Shown: positions 18,374 through 28,338, numbered from the stretch's first letter. The stretch: 64,000 nt of DNA from CAVRCA01 sp965218045 (GCA_965218045.1 CBDCJX010000001.1:124001-188000); one strand, 5' to 3'. Numbers and translations: made by a program. Notes: generated from the sequence alone by a model not told the origin.

Positions 18374-19249
18374 TTACGTCCGACCGGCTTGCCCGAGCAG
18401 GCCCTGCGGGCGCAGCACCAGCACGAGCGCCATCACGGCGAACAGCATCACCCCGGAGTAGGCCGGGTCGACCATCGAGGTGAGGCTCAGGATCTCGCCC
18501 GAGATCAGCCCGCCCAGCACCGCGCCGGGGAACGAGCCAACCCCGCCAATCACCACCACGACGAAGGTCTGGATCAGGATCGGATCGCCGACATTCGGCG
18601 TCAGCGATGCCACGGGCGCGTTGATGATGCCGGCGAACCCCGCCGCCATCGCGCCGACGCCGAACACCACCATGAACACGCGGTAGACGTTGATGCCGAG
18701 CATCCCGACCATCCCGGCATCCTCGATGCCGGCGCGCACGACCAGGCCGAGTCGGGTGCGGTAGAGCAGCAGATACAGCAGCAACAAGGCCGCGGCGGCG
18801 ATGGCGAGCACCACCAGCCGGTAGGTCGGGTAGATCATGAACCCGAGCATGGTGATCCCGGCACCCCAGGCGGGCGGCGGTACGCTCACCGAGAGGCTGC
18901 CGAACACCAGCCGCACGAACTCGACGATGACGATGCCGATGCCGAAGGTGACGAGGATCTGGTCCTCGTGCGGCCGGTCGTAGAACCGCCGGATCACCAC
19001 CAGTTCGAGCACCGCGCCGAACAGCACCAGGAACAGCGAGCCGCCGAGCACCGCGAGCTCGAACGAGCCGGTCGCCTGAAATACGGTGTAGCCGGCGTAG
19101 CCGCCCAGCATGAACATCGCGCCATGCGCGAGGTTGAGCACACCCAGCGTGCCGTAGATGATCGTCAAGCCCGAGCTGATCAACGCCAGCAAGGTGCCGG
19201 TCGCGAACCCGTTGACGAGTTGCGACAGGAAGTTCGGCCAGGTGATCAC
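18374..19249 (-). CDS. livH: LivH-type ABC transporter permease
   Basis: A 291-aa inner membrane protein with about eight hydrophobic helices. Family features: SQLVNGFATGTLLALISSGL, TIIYGTLGVLNLAHGAMFML and the late VVVIGGVGSFPGAVLGGLISGE cytoplasmic loop. It forms the channel together with the LivM half of the downstream fusion. It follows the binding-protein gene by 22 bases in the same operon. Confidence 0.93.
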   Translation of the reverse strand: MITWPNFLSQLVNGFATGTLLALISSGLTIIYGTLGVLNLAHGAMFMLGGYAGYTVFQATGSFELAVLGGSLFLVLFGAVLELVVIRRFYDRPHEDQILVTFGIGIVIVEFVRLVFGSLSVSVPPPAWGAGITMLGFMIYPTYRLVVLAIAAAALLLLYLLLYRTRLGLVVRAGIEDAGMVGMLGINVYRVFMVVFGVGAMAAGFAGIINAPVASLTPNVGDPILIQTFVVVVIGGVGSFPGAVLGGLISGEILSLTSMVDPAYSGVMLFAVMALVLVLRPQGLLGQAGRT

Positions 19250-19271
19250 GCGCGAGCGGATTTCGGGCGCG

Positions 19272-20618
19272 TTAGGTGTACGACCCGAGATTGCAGCCGA
19301 ACGCGCCCGGCGCCTGCATCAGCCCCTCGCCCGGGACCACGTCGATCACGTCCCAATAGTCGTCGGGCGACTTCATGTCGGCCGGCTTCTTGCCGCGCAC
19401 CAGGATGACCGGGCGAACCAGCTGGTGATCCTCGGGGCGGAACCACACCTCGCCCACCGTGGACTGGGTGTGCTTGCCTTCCTCGTAGGTCTTGATCACC
19501 GCCGGCGGGTAGAACGTGCCGGCCCGCTCGACCGCGTCGGCCCAGAGCGCGAACTGCATGTAGGCGTTGTTGGCGCCCCATTCCGGCTTGTAGCCGTATT
19601 TCTTGTTGAACGCCTCGACGAACATCTTGGCGAGCGGGAACTTGTCCTCCAGCGTCCACCAGAAATCGGTCGCCGCCAGCACGCCCTGCATGACCTCGGG
19701 GCCGACCTCCTTGCTGAGGAACGGCACCTGGTAGGGCACCACGAGCTTCTGCTTGGCCAGGATGCCGAACTGCTTGGCCTGCTGGATCGACAGCACGGCG
19801 TCGTGACCCCAGTTGATGTTGAGCAGCACCTCGGCGCCGGAATTGGCGATGTTGAGCAGATACGAGCTGTAGTCCGGCGAGCCGAGCGGCGCGACCTGGT
19901 TGGTCACCGTGGTCCAGCCGGCCTTCTTGAGGTACTCCTCCATCGAATGCTGCACGGTGTGGCCGTAGGTGTAGTCGGGCGTCAGATAGGCGGCCTTTTT
20001 GTTCTTGCCCATCTCCTTGACGAGCTGCGGCGCCAGCGCGGCGGCGGCGGTCTGGCCGTAGAAGCACTGGCGGAAGCCGTAGCGCACGCAATCCTTGCCG
20101 GTGGTGTCGTTGGAGCCGGAGATGCCGACGACGAACAGCACCTTCTCGCGCTCGGCGAGCTTGTTGAGCGCCACGGCGACCGCGCTCGAGGTGCCGCCGG
20201 TGATCAGGATCGCCTTGTCCTCGGTGATGAAGCGCGATTGCTGCACCACGGCGGCGTTCGGCTTGGCCTCCGAGTCGGAGACGCCATGTTTGAGCTGCTT
20301 GCCGAGCACGCCCTGCTTGGTCTTCGGCGAGATCGCCCGGATCAGCGGATCGCCGGCGTTGATGTGCTCGATCGCCAGCAGATAGCCCTTGAGCTCATCC
20401 TCGCCCTGCACGGCATAGGTGCCGGTGCGCGGGACGGAGATGCCGATGAACACCGAGGAGCCCTCGGCGCCGGCTGGAAAGGTGCCGATCGGCGGGTACT
20501 CGGCCGCCCACGCACGCGGCGCGGGCAGCGTCGACGCGGCGATCAGGCCACCGCCGGCATAGACGCCAGCCTTCAGCGCGGCACGGCGCGTGATGGTCGG
20601 AGTGACGGGCCGATCCAT
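19272..20618 (-). CDS. Liv/urea/amide-type ABC transporter substrate-binding protein (probable Tat export)
   Basis: A 448-aa protein from ATG 20618, behind GGGAGGG. The N-terminus TRRAALKAGVYAGGGLIAAS with a following AWA cleavage site reads as a twin-arginine signal, so export folded through Tat is likely. The mature domain is a type I periplasmic fold: SSVFIGISVPRTGTYAVQGE, AYLTPDYTYGHTVQHSMEEY and PLGSPDYSSYLLNIANSGAE. It is the first gene of the operon with livH, livMG, livF and prpE and so defines its ligand. The ligand is not predictable, but the CoA ligase hints at a carboxylate. Confidence 0.9.
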   Translation of the reverse strand: MDRPVTPTITRRAALKAGVYAGGGLIAASTLPAPRAWAAEYPPIGTFPAGAEGSSVFIGISVPRTGTYAVQGEDELKGYLLAIEHINAGDPLIRAISPKTKQGVLGKQLKHGVSDSEAKPNAAVVQQSRFITEDKAILITGGTSSAVAVALNKLAEREKVLFVVGISGSNDTTGKDCVRYGFRQCFYGQTAAAALAPQLVKEMGKNKKAAYLTPDYTYGHTVQHSMEEYLKKAGWTTVTNQVAPLGSPDYSSYLLNIANSGAEVLLNINWGHDAVLSIQQAKQFGILAKQKLVVPYQVPFLSKEVGPEVMQGVLAATDFWWTLEDKFPLAKMFVEAFNKKYGYKPEWGANNAYMQFALWADAVERAGTFYPPAVIKTYEEGKHTQSTVGEVWFRPEDHQLVRPVILVRGKKPADMKSPDDYWDVIDVVPGEGLMQAPGAFGCNLGSYT

Positions 20619-20874
20619 GGAAACCCTCCCAGGTATGAGCGATGTCATTTGTATACGACACCCGCTCGCTCCGGGCGGGATTTGTCCGGCACCTATATCA
20701 GCGCGTTGGCGAGAGCAGCAAGTCCCGTGTGTTTGCAGACACTTGCCGGTTGCAATGGCGCTCGAACCAACGCTGCGCCGCGCCACCGGCCTGGCATTGG
20801 TCCCGAGCGCGCGGCAGCACCCTGACAGTGTGGCCCGCCTTGACCCGGTTGGCGGGCGACACGATACATCCGCA
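20619..20874. promoter_or_regulatory. Divergent control region with a GntR-like palindrome
   Basis: This 256-base gap separates the minus-strand transporter operon from the plus-strand flavoprotein gene, so it should hold both promoters. At 20649-20658, TTGTATACGA is a near-palindrome around GTATAC, 30 bases upstream of the binding-protein start; it resembles GntR-family operator cores. The assignment is tentative. Confidence 0.35.
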
Positions 20875-23800
20875 ATGGATACCGCATTGCGACAGACCGA
20901 TCCGGCGCTCGGTCGCGGCTTCTCCTTCGAGGAACTGGCCGGGCGCGATGGGCTGGTCCGGCTTGATCGGGCGTTCCTGGCGGAGCTGCAAGCCGAAGAC
21001 GCGGCGCTGCACGCTCGGCTGATGGCCGCCCGCGCCGCGCCGGACCGGCTTGCGGCCAAGGACGAGAGCGAGCTGATCGTCACCCTCGGTCGGTATCTCG
21101 ACCGGTTCGTCGCCGGGCTTTTCGGTATCGAGGCGGAGACCGGCGCCCTGGCGGCGCGCACCCATGCGCTCGACCCGATCCATGCCTGCAAGCGGCTGTT
21201 CGTGCAACGCCAGGCCGTCAAGAAATACCCCGACCCGTCGGGCTTCGACGGTGCCGCGCTGCGCAACGCGATCGAGGCGCGGATCGGTGCGGCGCTGACC
21301 GAGCTCGGCTTCGCGCACACGGTCGCGGCGTGGCAGGAAGCGGCCGACGCGGAGGCGCTGGACCTCGCGATGCGTTACGCCGCCTGGGCGACCTTGACCG
21401 AGGCGGGGCACGCCGCGCATCCGGGTGGCACGTTGTTCCGGGTGCCGCACCGGCTGGACTTCCAGCACCTGGTTCCGGTCGAGACCATCGAGCGCGACGG
21501 CGTGACCATGCTGCGTCTGCCGGAAGACGAGTGGCGCCCGCGCGACGGCTTCGCGCTGACCGATCCGGGCATGACCACGCAACAGGCGCTTGACCAGATG
21601 AACTACTGCATCTGGTGTCATGCGCAGGACAAGGACTCTTGCAGCAAGGGATTGCGCGATCGCAAGACCGGCGCGTTCCAAAAATCGGTGTTCGGCGTCA
21701 CCCTCGCGGGTTGTCCGCTCGACGAGAAGATCAGCGAGATGCACATGCTGCGCGCCCAGGGCCACGTGCTCGGCGCGTTCGCGACCATCGCCGTCGACAA
21801 CCCGATGATGGCGGCGACCGGTCATCGCATCTGCAACGACTGCATGAAGGCCTGCGTGTTCCAGAAGCAGGAGCCGGTCGACATCCCGCAGGCCGAGACT
21901 TCCGTCTTGCGCGAGGTGCTGGCGCTGCCCTGGGGTTTCGAGATCTACCCGCTGCTGACGCGGTGGAACCCGCTCGACATCCGTCGTCCGCTGCCGCGCC
22001 CGGCGAGCGGACGCAACGTGCTGATCGTCGGCCTCGGCCCGGCGGGGTTCACCTTGGCGCATCATCTGATGAATGACGGCCACACCGTGGTCGCGATCGA
22101 CGGCCTCAAGATCGAGCCGCTGGGGATCGATCCGGTCGAGCCGGTGCGCGAGGTGGGCGCGTTGTTCGAGAACCTCGACGATCGGGTGATGGCCGGCTTC
22201 GGTGGCGTCGCCGAGTACGGCATCACCGTGCGCTGGAACAAGAACTACCTCAAGCTGGTGCGCCTGCTGCTGGAGCGTCGGCCGGAGTTCGCCATGTTCG
22301 GCGGCATCCGCTTCGGCGGTGGTGCGACCGTGACGATGGACGACGCCTGGGCGATGGGCTTCGACCATGTCGCACTGTGCATGGGGGCCGGGCGGCCGAC
22401 CGTGCTCGACATCCCGAACAATCTCGCGCGTGGCGTGCGGCAGGCATCGGATTTCCTGATGGCGTTGCAGCTCACCGGGGCGGCGAAGTTTTCCTCGGTG
22501 GCCAATTTGCAGGTGCGGCTGCCGGTGGTGGTGATCGGTGGCGGCCTGACCGCGATCGACACCGCGACCGAAAGCCTCGCCTACTACGTTCGCCAGGTGG
22601 AGAAATTCGCGCTGCGTTACCGCACCTTGGTCGCCGAGCGCGGCGAGCATAGCGTGCGGGCCGGCTGGAGCGAGGAGGAGGCGGAGATCGCCGCCGAGTT
22701 CCTCGCCCATGCCAACGCTTGTCGCGCCGAGCGCGCGGCGGCGGCAGGGCAGGGCAGGGCGCCGCATTTCGCGCCGCTGCTCGATAGCTGGGGTGGTGCG
22801 ACGATCGCCTATCGCCGCAAGCTCACCGACGCGCCCTCCTACACCTTGAACCACGAGGAGGTCGCCAAGGCGCTGGAGGAGGGCGTGCGCTTCGCCGAAG
22901 GCTTGGCGCCGCTCGCGGTCGAGGTGGACCGGTTCGGCCACGCGGCGGCACTGCGCCTCTCGCGTGCGGATGGCAGCGAGGAAGCGCTGCCGGCGCGCGC
23001 CATCCTGGTGGCGGCCGGGACGCAGCCCAACACCGTGCTGGCGCGCGAGGACGGACGCATCCGGCTCGACGGGCGCTACTTCCAGGCGGTGGACGAGGAC
23101 GGCAAGCCGGTCACGCCCGAGCGCGCGCTCAGCAAGCCGCCGCAAGCCGAGGTGCTGATGCATCGCGCCCAGAACGGCCGCTTCATCAGCTTTTTCGGCG
23201 ACCTGCACCCGAGCTTCTTCGGCAACGTCGTGAAGGCGATGGGCAGCGCCAAGCGCGGCTACCCCGTGGTCTCCCGCGCGCTCGCCGCGTTGCCGCCGAG
23301 TGGTATCGCCGGCGACGCGTTGATCGCGCGGTGTCGCGACGAGCTGGTCGCCACGGTTTTTGCGGTGAACCGGCTGACACCGACCATCATCGAGGTGGTG
23401 CTGCGCGCACCGGCGGCGGCGCGCGCGTTCCGGCCCGGCCAGTTCTATCGGCTGCAGAACTACGAGATGCACGCCGCGCGGCTGCGCGAGCCCGGCATCG
23501 GCACCACCTTGCTGGCGATGGAGGGGCTAGCGATGACCGGCGCCTGGACCGATCCCGCGCGGGGCTTGGTTTCGGTGATCGCGCTGGAGATGGGCGGCAG
23601 CTCCGACATTTGCGCGCTGCTGCGGCCGGGCGAGCCCGTGGTGCTGATGGGTCCGACCGGGACGCCAACCGAGATCCACGCCGACACCACGGTCGCGCTG
23701 GTCGGCGGCGGGCTCGGCAACGCGGTGCTGTTCAGCATCGGCGCCGCGTTTCGTGCCGCCGGGTCGCGCGTGTTGTATTTCGCCGGCTACAAGGCGATGC

Positions 23801-24345
23801 GCGACCGCTACAAGGTGGAAGAAATCGAGCGCGCGGCGGACGTGATCGTGTGGTGCTGCGACGAAGCGCCGGGCTTTGCGCCCAATCGCCCGCAGGACCG
23901 CGCCTTTGTCGGCAACATCGTGCAGGCGATGGTCGCGTATGGCGCCGGCCGGCTCGGCGAGCAGGGTGTGAGGCTGAGCGAGGTCGAGCACATCATCGCC
24001 ATCGGCTCGCACCGGATGATGCAGGCGGTGGGCGCGGCGCGTCACGGCGTGCTGGCGCCATTGCTCAAGCCGGAGCACACCGCGATCGGGTCGATCAACT
24101 CGCCGATGCAGTGCATGATGAAGGAGGTGTGCGCCCAGTGCCTGCAACCGCAGCTCGATCCGGCGACGGGCGAGCGAACGGTGGTGTTCTCCTGCTTCAA
24201 CCAGGACCAGGCGCTCGACCGCGTCGATTTCGATGCGTTGCACGAGCGGTTGCGGCAGAACGGGTTGCCCGAGAAGCTTGGCGCCCAGTGGATCGATCGG
24301 GCGCTGCGGCGCTTGGACGCTCGGCCGGCGCTGGCCGCAGAATAG
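20875..24345 (+). CDS. Multi-domain FAD/Fe-S oxidoreductase (GltD/NfnB-like plus PyrK/NfnA-like fusion)
   Basis: A 1156-aa flavoprotein from ATG 20875 (MDTALRQTDPALGRGFSFEE). Residues 1-230 form a helical domain I cannot name. Next is an Fe-S segment like the N-terminal domain of glutamate synthase small subunits (C245-x2-C248, DSCSKG, C320-x2-C323-x3-C327). Two dinucleotide folds follow (VLIVGLGPAGFTLAHHL near 382 and VVVIGGGLTAIDTATE near 555). The last ~330 residues are ferredoxin-reductase/PyrK-like: FRPGQFYRLQNYE, VALVGGGLGNAVLFSIG and a C-terminal cysteine set C1080, C1086, C1089, C1107 that fits a PyrK-type 2Fe-2S site. It probably moves electrons between NAD(P)H, flavins and an Fe-S partner. 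It is divergent from the transporter operon. Confidence 0.8.
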   Translation: MDTALRQTDPALGRGFSFEELAGRDGLVRLDRAFLAELQAEDAALHARLMAARAAPDRLAAKDESELIVTLGRYLDRFVAGLFGIEAETGALAARTHALDPIHACKRLFVQRQAVKKYPDPSGFDGAALRNAIEARIGAALTELGFAHTVAAWQEAADAEALDLAMRYAAWATLTEAGHAAHPGGTLFRVPHRLDFQHLVPVETIERDGVTMLRLPEDEWRPRDGFALTDPGMTTQQALDQMNYCIWCHAQDKDSCSKGLRDRKTGAFQKSVFGVTLAGCPLDEKISEMHMLRAQGHVLGAFATIAVDNPMMAATGHRICNDCMKACVFQKQEPVDIPQAETSVLREVLALPWGFEIYPLLTRWNPLDIRRPLPRPASGRNVLIVGLGPAGFTLAHHLMNDGHTVVAIDGLKIEPLGIDPVEPVREVGALFENLDDRVMAGFGGVAEYGITVRWNKNYLKLVRLLLERRPEFAMFGGIRFGGGATVTMDDAWAMGFDHVALCMGAGRPTVLDIPNNLARGVRQASDFLMALQLTGAAKFSSVANLQVRLPVVVIGGGLTAIDTATESLAYYVRQVEKFALRYRTLVAERGEHSVRAGWSEEEAEIAAEFLAHANACRAERAAAAGQGRAPHFAPLLDSWGGATIAYRRKLTDAPSYTLNHEEVAKALEEGVRFAEGLAPLAVEVDRFGHAAALRLSRADGSEEALPARAILVAAGTQPNTVLAREDGRIRLDGRYFQAVDEDGKPVTPERALSKPPQAEVLMHRAQNGRFISFFGDLHPSFFGNVVKAMGSAKRGYPVVSRALAALPPSGIAGDALIARCRDELVATVFAVNRLTPTIIEVVLRAPAAARAFRPGQFYRLQNYEMHAARLREPGIGTTLLAMEGLAMTGAWTDPARGLVSVIALEMGGSSDICALLRPGEPVVLMGPTGTPTEIHADTTVALVGGGLGNAVLFSIGAAFRAAGSRVLYFAGYKAMRDRYKVEEIERAADVIVWCCDEAPGFAPNRPQDRAFVGNIVQAMVAYGAGRLGEQGVRLSEVEHIIAIGSHRMMQAVGAARHGVLAPLLKPEHTAIGSINSPMQCMMKEVCAQCLQPQLDPATGERTVVFSCFNQDQALDRVDFDALHERLRQNGLPEKLGAQWIDRALRRLDARPALAAE

Positions 24346-24446
24346 AGGGCGCCGCGATGGAGGGGGGCTGAACGTGAGGTGATCGCCCAGCGCTTCGAAC
24401 CGGCCATCCGGCGTCAACTTGTCCTGTTATACCGCGCGTTGAAGTT

Positions 24447-27293
24447 CTAGGAACGCAGGCCCAACTGAGATACTACCCCTCGCCGAATGGCCCGCGCCAT
24501 TTCCGACGCCTGGAACGGCTTGCGCAACACGACCGCGCTTTCGGGTGTGACCAACTCGTCGGCGTGGCCGGTGATCAGCACAATCGGTAGTCTCGGATAG
24601 AGCTGCCGCAGGTGGGCCGCGATCTCCAGACCGTTCATCAACGGCATGGCGAAATCCAGCAGCACCGCGTCGAAATGCGAACCGACCCGTTCGAGCGCCT
24701 CGGCGCCGTTGCTCGCCAGCACGACCGCGGCACCGAGTTCCTGCAGCAGTTCCGCCACGCTCTCGCGAACGTCGGGGTCGTCGTCGACCAGGAGAACCGA
24801 TAGCCCCGCCAGGGAGGACACCTCGCGGTCGGCTGGCGCTTCGTGCGCGCCAAGCTCCGCCCTGGTCTGCGGCAGGTAGACCGTCACGTTGGTGCCCACG
24901 CCAGGACGGCTGACCACTCGCACGCCGCCACCCATCTGCTGCGCCACGCCGAGCACCTGTGGCAAGCCGAGACCAGACCCCTTGCCGACCTCCTTGGTCG
25001 TGAAGAACGGCTCGAAGATATGCGCCAGCACCTCGGGGGCCATCCCGCTCCCATCATCGGCCACCGACAAGGCGACGAAATTGCCCGCGGGCGGGTCTTC
25101 CGGCCCGCTGGCTTGCCGGATACTCGCGTTCTCGGTCCGGATCGTCAGCCGTCCGCCTTCCGGCATGGCGTCCCGAGCGTTGATCGCCAGGTTGAGAACC
25201 ACGAGTTCGAGCTGTACCGGGTCGGCGAGCGCCGGCCACAGGTCTGGCGCCAGCAGCGGCTCCACCTCGATCGTGCCGCCGAGCGTGCCGCGCAGCAGCG
25301 CTGTCATCGACCGCACCAGTTCGTTGACATCGGTCGGCCGGGTCTGCAGACGCTGCTTGCGGGCGAATGCCAGCAACTGGCCGGTGAGTTGCGCCCCGCG
25401 CTCGGCCGCATGGGCGGCGTTCTGAACCAGCCGCGCCGAACGCGGTTCGTCCACGCGTCGGGCGAGGATTTCCAGATTGCCGAGAATGGCGGTGAGGAGG
25501 TTGTTGAAATCGTGCGCAACCCCGCCGGTCAACTGCCCGATTGCCTCCAGACGCTGGGCGCGGCGCAGCGACTCCTCCGCCTTGAGCCGCGCGGTGACAT
25601 CCTCCATGGCGACAACGCCCAACGCGATCTCCCCCGCAGCGTCACGCACTGGGGCTGCGCTGATCGCGAGCGTCAGATGGCGCCCGTCGCTGGTGACGAA
25701 CGGTTGCAGCTTGCGTTCGGTGACGACACCATGCCGGATCGCTTGCACCATCGCATAGTCGCTCGCCTGCAACGGCTGACCGTCCCCGTCCACCGCGCCT
25801 ACTCCGGAGAAATCCGACCAGTGGCGAACCGTGGACACATCGCGGCTCACCAAGGTTCGCGCCGCCGCGTTGTGCAACACCAGCGCGCCATCACGGGTTG
25901 CGACCAGCACGCCAAACGGCAACTGCTCCAGAATGGCGCCAAGTCGGGTGCGCTCGGCCGACAGATTTCGGTTGGCCTCCTCCAACTGTCGCGTGCGTTG
26001 GGCGACGCGGGCCTCCAGACCTTCATTGGCGAGACGCAGCGTCGTCTCGACGCGCTTCGCCTCGGTGACGTCGTGGGCGATGCCGAGAGCCCGCACCGGA
26101 CGGCTCGCTGCGTCGAACAGCACGCGGCCATGCAGGGAGAGCCAGCGCTCCTCGCCGTTATCACAACGATTGATCCGGAACTCGTTCTGGTACGTGCCAC
26201 CAGACCCGGGCTCGAACGCGCGGCGATACGTCTCGGCGGTCCGCGCCTCGTCCTCGGGGTGGATCAACCGCGTCAGCATGTCGCGATCCGCTTGGACCTG
26301 CGGGGAAACACCAAGCAGACGATAGGCCGTATCCGACCACGTTCGCTCGTCCGTCCGCACATCGTGGTCCCAGGTACCGAGGCCGACGGCGTCCACCGCT
26401 AATCGCAGGCGCTGCTCGTTCTGCCGAAGCTGCTCCTCGGCGACCTTGCGCTCGGAGATATCGAGCACCGTGCCAATCAGCCGCGTCGCCACCCCGGTAC
26501 TGTCGAAGAACGCGCGGCCTCGGCCGAGGAGCCATCGTTCAACGCGGGTGACCAGCCCCACGACGCGAAACTCGCTGTCGAACACTCCGCTGCCGCCCGG
26601 CTCGACGGCTGCGTGGTAGACCGTTTCGACCCGCGCGCGATCCTCCGGGTGAACAGCCGCCACGAACGTGAGGAAACCCGCGACGTCGAACTCCTTCGGC
26701 GCGCCACACAATGAACGCGTGCGTTCATCCCAGAACAGCCGATCCGTGGCGATCTCGTATTCCCATAAGCCGAGCCCGGTCGTGTCCACCGCGAGCTGGA
26801 GTCGCTCGCCGGTTCGTCGCACGTCCGAGACGTCCCTGATGCGCAGCGCGACCGCCCGCCCGGGCAGCGGATAGGCGCGGAAATCGAACACCCTGCCGAG
26901 ATGCTCCATCTCGAAGCTGGACACGACCTGTCGCGCCGCCACCTGGCGAAGCTGGGTCTCCGCCCGCGTTCCGGCGAACGATATGGCGGACTGCCAGTGA
27001 TCGCGCCCGAGCAACTGCTCTGGCGGCACACCGAGCAGCAATTCGGCCGAGGTGTTGACGAATATGCAGGCCCAATCCGCGTCGAAAGCGATAAACCCGT
27101 CCGCCATGTGCTCGAGGACGGCTGACGCGTCGAAGCGGCCGCGCAGTCCAGCGCCTTCTGGGTCGGCGGTTCCGATGGGCTGGTCCCTCCCTACTCTGTC
27201 CGGCGGACGCCCCTCACGTGCTAAGGGAGCGCAGCTCCCGGGTGGCCGGTCAGACGACCCAGGACTCCGCGCCCGCGGCGGTAAAGTGCACAC
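24447..27293 (-). CDS. Hybrid PAS sensor histidine kinase with receiver domain
   Basis: A 948-aa cytoplasmic protein with no clear membrane segments. Order: PAS about 55-155 (LEHMADGFIAFDADWACIFV), PAS-PAC about 165-290, PAS-PAC about 295-420, a coiled coil (ANEGLEARVAQRTRQLEEAN), a fourth PAS to about 575, HisKA with GGVAHDFNNLLTAILGNLE (phosphoacceptor His), HATPase (NLAINARDAMPEGG; DDGSGMAPEVLAHIFEPFFT; GKGSGLGLPQVLG) and a receiver (VLLVDDDPDVRES; LLDFAMP with the phospho-Asp; Lys in VVLRKPF). The GTG start at 27293 overlaps hddA by 44 bases; a GGGAGGG at 27185-27191 precedes no standard start codon, so the true start is uncertain. Signal and output are unknown. Confidence 0.88.
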   Translation of the reverse strand: MCTLPPRARSPGSSDRPPGSCAPLAREGRPPDRVGRDQPIGTADPEGAGLRGRFDASAVLEHMADGFIAFDADWACIFVNTSAELLLGVPPEQLLGRDHWQSAISFAGTRAETQLRQVAARQVVSSFEMEHLGRVFDFRAYPLPGRAVALRIRDVSDVRRTGERLQLAVDTTGLGLWEYEIATDRLFWDERTRSLCGAPKEFDVAGFLTFVAAVHPEDRARVETVYHAAVEPGGSGVFDSEFRVVGLVTRVERWLLGRGRAFFDSTGVATRLIGTVLDISERKVAEEQLRQNEQRLRLAVDAVGLGTWDHDVRTDERTWSDTAYRLLGVSPQVQADRDMLTRLIHPEDEARTAETYRRAFEPGSGGTYQNEFRINRCDNGEERWLSLHGRVLFDAASRPVRALGIAHDVTEAKRVETTLRLANEGLEARVAQRTRQLEEANRNLSAERTRLGAILEQLPFGVLVATRDGALVLHNAAARTLVSRDVSTVRHWSDFSGVGAVDGDGQPLQASDYAMVQAIRHGVVTERKLQPFVTSDGRHLTLAISAAPVRDAAGEIALGVVAMEDVTARLKAEESLRRAQRLEAIGQLTGGVAHDFNNLLTAILGNLEILARRVDEPRSARLVQNAAHAAERGAQLTGQLLAFARKQRLQTRPTDVNELVRSMTALLRGTLGGTIEVEPLLAPDLWPALADPVQLELVVLNLAINARDAMPEGGRLTIRTENASIRQASGPEDPPAGNFVALSVADDGSGMAPEVLAHIFEPFFTTKEVGKGSGLGLPQVLGVAQQMGGGVRVVSRPGVGTNVTVYLPQTRAELGAHEAPADREVSSLAGLSVLLVDDDPDVRESVAELLQELGAAVVLASNGAEALERVGSHFDAVLLDFAMPLMNGLEIAAHLRQLYPRLPIVLITGHADELVTPESAVVLRKPFQASEMARAIRRGVVSQLGLRS

Positions 27294-28311
27294 CGCTCGC
27301 GCTGCCGCCTGCCCCGTTCAGCGCCCGAATGACGCGCACGCGGTGTTGCGGCGGCACGATGAACATCATGAAGCCACCGCCTCCTGCGCCCGACACCTTG
27401 CCCCCGGTCGAACCGCTGGCCAAGCCCACTTCGTAGAGCCGCTCGATCTGGTCCGTGCTGATCCCGCTCGCCGTTCGCTTCTTTGCCAGCCAGGACCGGT
27501 TCAGGATCTCCGCCATGTCGAGGACGCGCCCGCGCAGCAGCGCCTCCTTCATCTCCATCGCGTCGCGTTTCAACTGGTGCAGGCTGTCCAACGTATTGCT
27601 GTCATCCGTCATCGCCATCAGGTGCTGCTGCTCGGCGATGATCGCCTCCGAGCGCCGCGAGACACCGGTGAAGCAGGTGACGATCGAGGTCTCGAGCTCG
27701 TGAAGGACCGGCCCGGCAATGCGCAACGGGTTGACGATGACGCGGTCGCCGGAAAAGAACTCGATGAAGTTGAAACCACCGAATGTCGCGGAGTACTGGT
27801 CCTGCTTGCCGCCGGCGAGGCCGAGATCGACCCGCTCGATCTCGTAGGCAAGATGCGCCACGTCATAGGGGCCGAGCGGCGCCTCGAAATAGGTGGTGAA
27901 CGCCTCGACCAGGGCCACCACGAGCGCGGACGAGGAGCCGAGACCGGAGCCGGCGGGAGCATCGACGTAGGAGGTCACCCGGATCGGCGGCAGCGCACCA
28001 TCGCCGAACTGCGCAATCATCCGCCGTGTCACCCCGGCGTGCAGCTTGAGCTCGGCCGTCGCGAGTGCCGCGAGGTCGAGCTCGAAGGCTTCCGCGAGCT
28101 CCATGTCGGGTGCCACGAAATGGGCACGCCCGTCCGTCGACGGCTCGATGAAGGCGTAGGCGTAGCGGTCGATCGTGGTGTTGAGTACCGCGCCGCCGAA
28201 TTCGTCGCTGTAGGGCGCCAGATCGGTCCCGCCGCCCGCCAGCCCGAGCCGCAACGGCACGCGGGCGCGCACTGTCACCGCGGTCCGGCTGGGTCGCTTC
28301 TTGATCAGCAC
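27250..28311 (-). CDS. hddA: D-glycero-D-manno-heptose 7-phosphate kinase (GHMP kinase)
   Basis: A 353-aa GHMP-family kinase: RARVPLRLGLAGGGTDLAPY at the N-terminus, the ATP loop DAPAGSGLGSSSALVVALVE (about residues 115-135) and the C-terminal GKVSGAGGGGFMMFIVPP. The GGGTDL and AGGKQDQYSATFGGFNFIEF motifs match HddA, which makes heptose 1,7-bisphosphate for GDP-D-glycero-D-manno-heptose. With the upstream gmhA and hddC-gmhB it completes the pathway. It lies 27 bases behind hddC-gmhB. Confidence 0.88.
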   Translation of the reverse strand: MLIKKRPSRTAVTVRARVPLRLGLAGGGTDLAPYSDEFGGAVLNTTIDRYAYAFIEPSTDGRAHFVAPDMELAEAFELDLAALATAELKLHAGVTRRMIAQFGDGALPPIRVTSYVDAPAGSGLGSSSALVVALVEAFTTYFEAPLGPYDVAHLAYEIERVDLGLAGGKQDQYSATFGGFNFIEFFSGDRVIVNPLRIAGPVLHELETSIVTCFTGVSRRSEAIIAEQQHLMAMTDDSNTLDSLHQLKRDAMEMKEALLRGRVLDMAEILNRSWLAKKRTASGISTDQIERLYEVGLASGSTGGKVSGAGGGGFMMFIVPPQHRVRVIRALNGAGGSASGVHFTAAGAESWVV

Positions 28312-28338
28312 CGTGAGCGCTCCCGGCAGCTACACATC

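Noticed and set aside
16576..18483. A 635-aa plus-strand open frame opposite the LivM-LivG gene
   Set aside because: It is an antisense shadow of GC-rich coding DNA: its translation is rich in His, Asp, Glu and Arg without hydrophobic cores, and the minus-strand genes here carry clear motifs.
20698..23472. A 924-aa minus-strand open frame opposite the flavoprotein gene
   Set aside because: Same antisense pattern; it runs across FAD and Fe-S motifs of the plus-strand gene and resembles no family.
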